Assembly: GCA_028565635.1 (NCBI GenBank)
Contig: JAOXYB010041871.1
Span: 1 to 12,895 of the forward strand
Direction: 5' to 3'
Origin: Phoronis ovalis
Lineage: Eukaryota > Phoronida > Phoronidae
DNA length: 12,895 nt
The notes beneath the pieces are model-generated. The model did no database searches. It worked only from the letters and a program-made list of their open reading frames with translations, and was not told the DNA's origin. Shown here piece after piece: positions 9,901-12,895 of this stretch (the first letter of the stretch is position 1; each line of letters starts with the position of its first letter). Both the position numbers and the translations under genes were made by a program.

Positions 9901-12895
9901 AGCTTTTATCCAATCAGGTTTGTATTTGGTATATAGTAAGTACAGGTCGGTTGTAATTTTGACCTAGATTACTTCCAATATGGCTGACTAGCCGCCATGT
10001 TTGTTCCTGAGAGGGTATGTCAGGTTGCGCCCATTTTCTGAAAAACGAAACATCGATTAGATAATTTGAAGGCGGATTCATGAAGGCTTTAGGCTGGTGG
10101 GTGTAATAGGTTAGGTGGCATTTTTGAGTGACCTTGAAAAGTGGGTCAAATGCAAATCCGACGTTTTTCATTTTGGGTAATGCTTCCTTGTCTCGCAGTA
10201 ACTGCTGTAGTTTTTATCCGATCAGCTTTGTTAATCAGTACAGGGTAAATACATATCAAAGTGCAGGCCTGCTATAATTTGACCTGACTTATTTCCAAGG
10301 TGGCCAAATGGTGGCCATGTTGTACGTTGCAATAACTGCTTCAGTTTTTATCCGATCAGTTTCTTATTCAGCCCAGAACAAGTACATTTCAAAGTTCAGA
10401 TCAGATGTAATTGAATCAGTTTTCCAATATGGGCTGACTGGTGGTCATGTTTGTTCCTGAGAGGGCAAGTCGCTTCACCAGAAAGGCAAAGTGTTGACTA
10501 GGTGATTCAAAGGTGGTTTCTTGAAGGCCATAGGTTGCATTGGGAAACATATTAGGATAGGTTACAATCTTAAAATACACATGAGAAGTTGGTCAAATGC
10601 CTGTCCAAATCTTCATTTATTGTTCCCAGTACTTTGCTTTATGTATGTAACACTTACTGCAAAGTGATGTTAGCCCAGAGGTATGATGGGCATCTGACAT
10701 TCCAATATGAGTCTTGTTATCAGATAGAGTTGCAATGAAATTCTAATTATTAAAAGATGAATTACTGATTATTGTTTGTTAAATATATTTTGAAGAGTTA
10801 TTATGCCTGAAAAATGGGTTAATTTTACATACTGTAAATACAATAATGTATTTACTCTGAATAATTAATTTATAATTTATTATTGCTTATTGTATGAGTG
10901 TGTGTCATATTTCATGCATTTTATTGTGGAACATACATTCAACCCAATCTCAGCATACTATACCTAATTAGTCTATTTTCACTAAGTACCAAACTTTGAA
11001 ATTTATAAATAACCATTATATAAAGCAGGCAAAAAATGAATGATTTATAAGTAAAAACAATTCAAAACTTTACATATATTCTTCTATATTAAAACAATAT
11101 GGCTGTCAATTTGCTATGCATGTTCTGGATATAAATAAATAATTTTAGCATTTGGATGTGCCATGTGAATTTTGTTGATACCCAAGTAGCATTATTGTTT
11201 TGACAGTAATAGTGGGAATCTTTACAGATAATACTGCAAAGAAGGTTCAGGATACATGGTTACTTGGTGTTGAAGCCATAGTTGAGTGTACAGGTGGACT
11301 TATATCTGATGGTGGATTCCTTCAGCAGACTGCTTGTGCAATCAAAGAGGCAGCTATAAAAAATTGTAGTACAGTTGAAAGGTAGTATAAAACAGTATGG
11401 TTGTTTGATTCTTAATTTTTCGCTGTTACTTACCCAGCAGTTTTTGGCCAGTAATCATTAGATGCTGCAATAAACTTAGATGCTACAACATACATAAAAA
11501 TTCAATCACACGAGATTAACATTACTGTTACATCTTCTAGGAGATAAAACTTGTAGGACTTATTGGTTCTAGTACTTAGAATCGATCGCCAATGTATGTC
11601 AGGAGTCAATTATGAGCTGTGATCAAGCATCTAACTCCTTACTGACCTCGGACTTCTATCGAAGCTTGTTTGGTGCTCCTAGAAGTAGTTTCTAGGGTCC
11701 TGAAATTGTAGCTCTTAGAAGTGTCTGACATCTACCATTTGTAGATCCTAAGTTTCTAGTTTCTACATTTTTTTGTCCTAGAAATGGATTTCTGGCTTCT
11801 ACCTAGAATTTTTTTTTCTAGCATGTATGTCTAGATTTGTAGTTTGCAGCTAAAATTTTCTAGGTCTCAGAAATAATTTCTAGCATCTAACGAATATTGG
11901 CCAGAAACAATATCAAGGTAGTTACATTCTGCTACTGTACAAATAATTTGAAACTATATCTATATATACAAAATGATAGGAATAGTAAATTAGATAAAAT
12001 TCTGTCAAATTAACACAGTAATTTATTTTTGTTTGGAAGTCTACTTTTAGTGATATAGCAGTTAGTAGTTTTGGAGTTGTTCTGAAAACAAACAGAGTAT
12101 ATTGTAGTATCTTTTATTTTACAGCCTCCAAAAATTACACATGCTAACAATGTTACTTTGTAAACGCATTGCAATGTCTTTGCCATCTGATGAGCCTATA
12201 ACAGACTGTTGTGAGCAATACATATCCAACTCAATCGTCCAGTTATTCCTAAAGAATGTTTTAATGCAGAATGCTTTCACTGCAGCATGTAGCAAGGTAC
12301 GTCATTGAATAATTAAAATTCGTCCTAATTTCATTGTAACACTCATATGTGTTATGTTTAAAAATTTCTGTTTATAAATTGTATTAACACTAAATCTAAT
12401 TACCAATATACTTTGATTACTGGTTTTATACTGTATTAAAATTGTTTTGAATAATATTTGTAAACTTTAAGTAAAGTGCCATGAACTAAAAACTGATTTA
12501 GAGTGCATATGAAACAAACTTTGAGTAGACAGTCACATTCAGACCTGTTGACATCCTCAAACATCCTCTTCAGTAGCAGAGATCATTGAAACTATCAGTT
12601 CCCTCCTAATAAAGGAAAAGTATAGGAAAATTATATTGCAGTGGTATTTTTTTGTTTAACACTTAGTCTAGCAAGCTTTTAATATGCATAATATATGAAC
12701 ATTGGCCATTGTTCTGTGTAACTATCTACTCCTCTCAACAAACATTTGGTTGTTTTAAACAATTTTAAAAAATTGTTATATTTCATTGCAGTGGTATGTA
12801 TGGCCAGTTCTGAATGATATTGTTATATTTCATTGCAGTGGTATGTATGGCCAGTTCTGAATGATATTGTTTTGAATAAATTTCCCAGAACTGAA
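755..12895 (+). CDS. LTN1: Listerin E3 ubiquitin ligase, N-terminal half (16 exons, partial at both ends)
   Basis: Role (family knowledge): Listerin binds 60S subunits carrying stalled peptidyl-tRNA, together with NEMF/Rqc2, and ubiquitylates the nascent chain for extraction by p97/VCP and proteasomal degradation. It acts in the cytosol. Seen here: sixteen phase-compatible exons give about 972 residues without a stop, against a family length near 1,750. Recognition rests on remembered family sequence: the N-terminal GRAAELL and FIGFGT...GDLGYVP motifs, DRRVREATQ, a run like [33 protein letters not shown] and [14 protein letters not shown] all sit in the expected order. The product is helical-repeat (HEAT/ARM-like) scaffold. 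The start exon lies upstream of the window and the RWD and RING region downstream. No frameshift or internal stop appears on the chosen path, so the gene looks functional. Coordinates span introns; exons are listed separately. Confidence 0.93.
962..1384 (+). other. Intron A/B (423 bases)
   Basis: AT-rich intron, GTAATA donor, acceptor ACTCAG. Nothing else is recognised. The minus-strand open frames that cross it are chance. Confidence 0.85.
1385..1483 (+). CDS. LTN1: LTN1 coding exon B
   Basis: The exon is 99 bases, 33 codons, phase 0 at both ends, residues 70-102. It starts ALQEFEALC and contains [11 protein letters not shown], which match the family's K-A/L-x-E-F-x-x-(L/M)-C and L-P/Q-Y-W-P-R segments. 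The donor GTA|GTAAGT is near-consensus. The exon has no CpG at all. A longer open frame on the same strand overlaps it in another frame and is not coding. Confidence 0.92.
1484..2001 (+). other. Intron B/C (518 bases)
   Basis: AT-rich intron with a GTAAGT donor and a TTTTCCTGCAG acceptor. It holds a chance open frame at 1596-1793 and no recognisable element. Confidence 0.85.
2002..2232 (+). CDS. LTN1: LTN1 coding exon C
   Basis: The exon is 231 bases, 77 codons, phase 0 at both ends, residues 103-179. It begins [14 protein letters not shown] and includes [18 protein letters not shown], then AFPPAKQ and FCKDEILN. These are signature segments of the Listerin N-terminal domain: paired helices with a basic first helix and the MGxWLxAQCD core. 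The acceptor is TTCCTGCAG and the donor AAT|GTGAGT. An open frame runs from a few codons upstream through the exon into the intron, consistent with the exon. Confidence 0.94.
2233..2668 (+). other. Intron C/D (436 bases)
   Basis: AT-rich intron, GTGAGT donor and TATTGTAG acceptor. Nothing recognised inside. Confidence 0.85.
2669..2721 (+). CDS. LTN1: LTN1 coding exon D (small, 53 bases)
   Basis: This small exon encodes [17 protein letters not shown] plus two bases of a Lys codon completed by exon E (AA|A). Family members have a comparable helix followed by the L-S-D-P motif at this point. The acceptor is TATTGTAG and the donor AA|GTAAGT. It is too short to appear as an independent open frame; the case rests on splice sites, phase and the LSDP match. 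Confidence 0.85.
2722..3436 (+). other. Intron D/E (715 bases) with a TIR element
   Basis: GTAAGT donor, TTACAG acceptor. About half of it (2790-3176) is an inverted-repeat element, listed separately. The rest is AT-rich and featureless. Confidence 0.8.
2790..3176. mobile_element. MITE-like element with terminal inverted repeats, flanked by TA
   Basis: The ends at 2788-2803 and 3163-3178 are inverted copies with one mismatch in 16 (GACTATTTGCATGC against GACCATTTGCATGC in the reverse complement, each with TA outside). Similarity continues imperfectly about 30 bases inward (GGGCAGCACCATCGGAC against GTGGAGCCACCAGTTATGGAC). The 387-base interior has no coding capacity. TA on both sides fits the TA target preference of Tc1/mariner-type elements, but identity extends slightly beyond TA, so the exact edges are uncertain. 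It carries 15 CpGs, far denser than nearby exons. It is non-autonomous; I cannot name the family. Confidence 0.6.
3437..3617 (+). CDS. LTN1: LTN1 coding exon E
   Basis: The exon is 181 bases; one base completes the Lys codon from exon D, then 60 codons, ending in phase 0 (to residue 257). It encodes [17 protein letters not shown] and SLLALK, then [16 protein letters not shown]. These match the family's E-x-K-(F/Y)-x-R-V-V-x-x-S-L-L-A-L-K and F-W-K elements. The donor is ATG|GTTAGT, a slightly weaker form that joins exon F in frame. The open frame continues into the intron by chance up to 3689. Confidence 0.92.
3818..3991 (+). CDS. LTN1: LTN1 coding exon F
   Basis: The exon is 174 bases, 58 codons, phase 0 at both ends, residues 258-315. 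It begins [13 protein letters not shown] and ends [14 protein letters not shown]. The last motif is close to the L-W-E-A-V-L-Y-x-x-T-T-I-E run of vertebrate Listerin and is one of the clearest anchors. The acceptor is TTTTTCAG (AG at 3816-3817) after a 200-base intron; the donor is GAG|GTAATA. Confidence 0.94.
3992..4537 (+). other. Intron F/G (546 bases)
   Basis: Donor GTAATA, acceptor GTGTTTTAG. No repeats or open frames of note. Confidence 0.85.
4538..4728 (+). CDS. LTN1: LTN1 coding exon G
   Basis: The exon is 191 bases; 63 codons plus two bases of a Gly codon (GG|A) finished in exon H. It starts [17 protein letters not shown] and includes [16 protein letters not shown], matching D-C-W-x-x-V-N-A-(K/R)-K and V-I-Y-P-x-L-L-P-F-(I/L)-S-K-L-P of the family. 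The acceptor is GTGTTTTAG and the donor GG|GTAAGT. This is a helical repeat of the scaffold. Confidence 0.94.
4729..5244 (+). other. Intron G/H (516 bases)
   Basis: Donor GTAAGT, acceptor CTCTTACAG. A minus-strand open frame at 4734-4949 has no recognisable product. Nothing else seen. Confidence 0.85.
5245..5389 (+). CDS. LTN1: LTN1 coding exon H
   Basis: The exon is 145 bases; one base completes Gly, then 48 codons, ending in phase 0 (to residue 427). It encodes [16 protein letters not shown] and SLLQDQ, comparable with the A-V-I-S-A-x-x-E-C-L and V-N-D-Q segments of vertebrate LTN1. The acceptor is TCTTACAG and the donor CAG|GTTTGT. The donor departs from consensus at +3 and +4 but has a perfect CAG exon end. 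Confidence 0.9.
5390..5765 (+). other. Intron H/I (376 bases)
   Basis: Donor GTTTGT, acceptor ATATTACAG. Open frames on either strand here are chance extensions. No element recognised. Confidence 0.85.
5766..6506 (+). CDS. LTN1: LTN1 large coding exon I, with lysine-rich linker
   Basis: This is by far the largest exon: 741 bases, 247 codons, phase 0 at both ends, residues 428-674. The first part is helical ([10 protein letters not shown], then [17 protein letters not shown], like the H-F-W-E-R-L segment of the family). A charged linker at 6028-6120 carries [16 protein letters not shown] and looks disordered. After it come further helices ([31 protein letters not shown]) and [18 protein letters not shown]. 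Vertebrate Listerin has the same order: helices, a KKK...KVRF-type linker, helices. The donor is CAA|GTGAGT. The following intron is only 125 bases. Why this stretch is one exon is unknown; intron loss is one possibility. Confidence 0.95.
6632..6854 (+). CDS. LTN1: LTN1 coding exon J
   Basis: The exon is 223 bases; 74 codons plus the first base of a Glu codon (G|AG). It begins [16 protein letters not shown] and includes [16 protein letters not shown], similar to the G-D-I-L-G-E-K-L-V-N-L element of vertebrate LTN1, then [10 protein letters not shown]. The acceptor is a long T-rich tract ending TTTCAG and the donor is TTTG|GTAAGA. It contains no CpG dinucleotide. Confidence 0.92.
6855..7342 (+). 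other. Intron J/K (488 bases)
   Basis: Donor GTAAGA, acceptor TTCTTTAAG. It holds a 9-base inverted pair (TGTGAGATT near 6922 with AATCTCACA near 6998) and a short palindrome CCTCTAGAGG at 7084-7093. Neither has an obvious function. Confidence 0.8.
7343..7491 (+). CDS. LTN1: LTN1 coding exon K
   Basis: The exon is 149 bases; two bases complete Glu, then 49 codons, ending in phase 0 (to residue 798). It encodes [19 protein letters not shown] and [17 protein letters not shown], which fit the family's V-(E)-x-I-I-x-x-(L/V) helix and the F-I-C-D-V-A segment. The acceptor TTTAAG|AG has two adjacent AGs; only the first keeps the reading frame. The donor is AAG|GTAAGC. Confidence 0.9.
7492..7825 (+). 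other. Intron K/L (334 bases)
   Basis: Donor GTAAGC, acceptor TATTTCAG. Nothing recognised. Confidence 0.85.
7826..7907 (+). CDS. LTN1: LTN1 coding exon L
   Basis: The exon is 82 bases; 27 codons plus one base. It encodes [18 protein letters not shown], very close to the K-G-C-L-L-M-P-S-S-E-D-L-L-L-T-L-F stretch of vertebrate Listerin, then SLTDNPAIS. The acceptor is TATTTCAG and the donor CAG|GTAACT. It can splice in frame either to the 36-base exon at 8145 or directly to the exon at 11207. Confidence 0.92.
8145..8180 (+). CDS. LTN1: LTN1 candidate microexon M (36 bases)
   Basis: The exon encodes [11 protein letters not shown] plus split codons at each end (completing G|AT and leaving G). 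The acceptor is good (ATTTTCCAG at 8136-8144, with a CTAAT-like branch sequence about 30 bases upstream). The donor ACAG|GTACAA is weak from +3 on. Its length is a multiple of three and its phases are 1/1, so inclusion or skipping both keep the frame. The acidic and leucine-rich content suits a helix. Skipping would give a length closer to the vertebrate protein here, so it may be a cassette exon or even a false call. Confidence 0.6.
8181..11206 (+). other. Giant intron M/N (3,026 bases) with diverged repeats
   Basis: This is several times longer than any other intron in the window. Bases 8181-9860 are AT-rich with no recognised element; a T-rich acceptor-like site ends at 8634 but leads to an immediate in-frame stop. 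Three diverged copies of a repeat fill about 9863-10627. Bases 10670-11200 are again AT-rich. Open frames at 9076-9258 (+) and 9914-10171 (-) have no recognisable product; the second lies inside a repeat copy. Confidence 0.75.
9863..10627. repeat. Three diverged tandem copies of a ~315-bp repeat
   Basis: Copy 1 is about 9863-10177, copy 2 about 10178-10320 (truncated), copy 3 about 10321-10627. Shared landmarks in order: TAAT.CTTCCTTG then a (GC)(A/G)(A/G)TAAC core; TTTTTATCCGATCAG (9904, 10212, 10338 with small changes); a TGTAATTTGACCT-type word; TTCCAATATGGCTGACT and GCCATGTTTGTTCCTGAGAGG (copies 1 and 3); GGTCAAATGC near the unit end (copies 1 and 3). Sequence after 10628 may begin a decayed fourth copy. 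It is non-coding, of unknown family; a satellite-like or dispersed insect repeat is likely. Confidence 0.8.
11207..11381 (+). CDS. LTN1: LTN1 coding exon N
   Basis: The exon is 175 bases; two bases complete Val (G|TA), then 57 codons, and two bases of a Ser codon (AG|C) run into exon O. It encodes [20 protein letters not shown] and [14 protein letters not shown]. The K-(V/L)-(Q/K)-(D/N)-T-W-L-x-G-V core matches vertebrate Listerin. The acceptor is TTTTGACAG and the donor AAAG|GTAGTA. It contains no CpG. Confidence 0.92.
11382..12124 (+). other. Intron N/O (743 bases)
   Basis: Donor GTAGTA, acceptor TTTATTTTACAG. It is AT-rich and contains a TTCTAG/CTAGAA-rich block listed separately. No open frames of interest. 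Confidence 0.85.
11679..11883. repeat. TTCTAG/CTAGAA-rich cryptic simple repeat
   Basis: In about 205 bases the hexamer TTCTAG occurs five times and its reverse complement CTAGAA three times, with further one-mismatch words (CTTAGAAG, GTCTAGAT, TTCTAC). Spacing is irregular, so it is a cryptic repeat rather than a clean tandem array. No function is evident. Confidence 0.65.
12125..12296 (+). CDS. LTN1: LTN1 coding exon O
   Basis: The exon is 172 bases; one base completes Ser, then 57 codons, ending in phase 0 (to residue 953). It encodes [17 protein letters not shown], then [19 protein letters not shown], both clearly helical and consistent with the repeat scaffold. The family is weakly conserved here, so the call rests on phase, the strong acceptor TTTTACAG, the donor AAG|GTACGT and continuous coding between them. 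Confidence 0.87.
12297..12838 (+). other. Intron O/P (542 bases; 495 if the upstream acceptor is used)
   Basis: Donor GTACGT. The intron is AT-rich and ends in a duplicated acceptor (AG at 12790-12791 and again at 12837-12838). No other element is recognised. Confidence 0.75.
12772..12871. repeat. 47-bp perfect tandem duplication across a 3' splice site
   Basis: Copy 1 is 12772-12818 and copy 2 is 12819-12865, identical at all 47 positions, followed by six bases of a third unit (12866-12871). Each copy holds the T-rich tract, the TTTCATTGCAG acceptor and the first 27 bases of the exon. The duplication therefore offers two identical 3' splice sites. It could be a real recent duplication, a polymorphism or an assembly error. 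Confidence 0.97.
12839..12895 (+). CDS. LTN1: LTN1 coding exon P (partial, cut by window end)
   Basis: Nineteen codons in phase 0 follow the second acceptor ([15 protein letters not shown]...), residues 954-972, still open at the window edge. The second acceptor was chosen because the first (exon start 12792) adds 47 bases, shifts the frame and meets a TGA at 12858-12860. The identity of this exon rests on phase continuity with exon O; family conservation is low here. Confidence 0.75.

Noticed and set aside
9914-10171. An 85-codon minus-strand open frame.
   Set aside because: It lies wholly within one copy of a diverged non-coding repeat and resembles no known protein; it looks like a chance open frame.
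12792-12860. Exon P starting at the first of the two duplicated acceptors.
   Set aside because: It shifts the frame by 47 bases and hits a TGA at 12858-12860, whereas the second acceptor is open to the end of the window.
1-12895. A bacterial, phage or defence-type accessory system.
   Set aside because: Splice structure, AT-rich introns and a conserved eukaryotic ribosome quality-control protein show this is an animal nuclear gene.

Overview
The window is a piece of an animal nuclear genome, most likely an insect. It carries one protein-coding gene on the + strand, split into short exons with GT...AG introns and conserved splice phases. Joined in phase, sixteen exons encode about 972 residues with no internal stop. 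I recognise the product from remembered family sequence as Listerin (LTN1), the E3 ubiquitin ligase of ribosome-associated quality control, which tags stalled nascent chains on the 60S subunit. The insect assignment is an inference from the AT-rich introns, the intron sizes, the CpG-poor gene body and TAGGTTAGG-type words in an intronic repeat; I cannot name the species.

Layout. Bases 1-754 lie upstream of the first exon I can support and hold no clear exon; the usual start exon of LTN1 (the Met-Gly-Gly-Lys type N terminus) is not found here, so the gene probably begins before the window. Exons then run 755-961, 1385-1483, 2002-2232, 2669-2721, 3437-3617, 3818-3991, 4538-4728, 5245-5389, 5766-6506, 6632-6854, 7343-7491, 7826-7907, 8145-8180, 11207-11381, 12125-12296 and 12839-12895 (running off the end). 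They cover the conserved N-terminal domain and the first part of the long helical-repeat scaffold. The RWD and RING domains at the C terminus are beyond the window, so the ligase activity itself is not encoded here.

Non-coding content. Intron 2722-3436 holds a ~390-bp terminal-inverted-repeat element flanked by TA, like a Tc1/mariner-type MITE, with many CpGs in an otherwise CpG-poor gene. The 3-kb intron 8181-11206 holds three diverged tandem copies of a ~315-bp repeat. Intron 11382-12124 holds a stretch crowded with TTCTAG/CTAGAA words. At the window's end a perfect 47-bp tandem duplication copies a 3' splice site together with the first 27 bases of the last exon, giving two identical competing acceptors; use of the first one breaks the reading frame.

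I see no rRNA, tRNA, CRISPR array, viral element or second gene. The protein itself looks like an ordinary conserved housekeeping gene. The points worth a second look are the duplicated acceptor, the 36-base exon before the giant intron, and the young repeat insertions.
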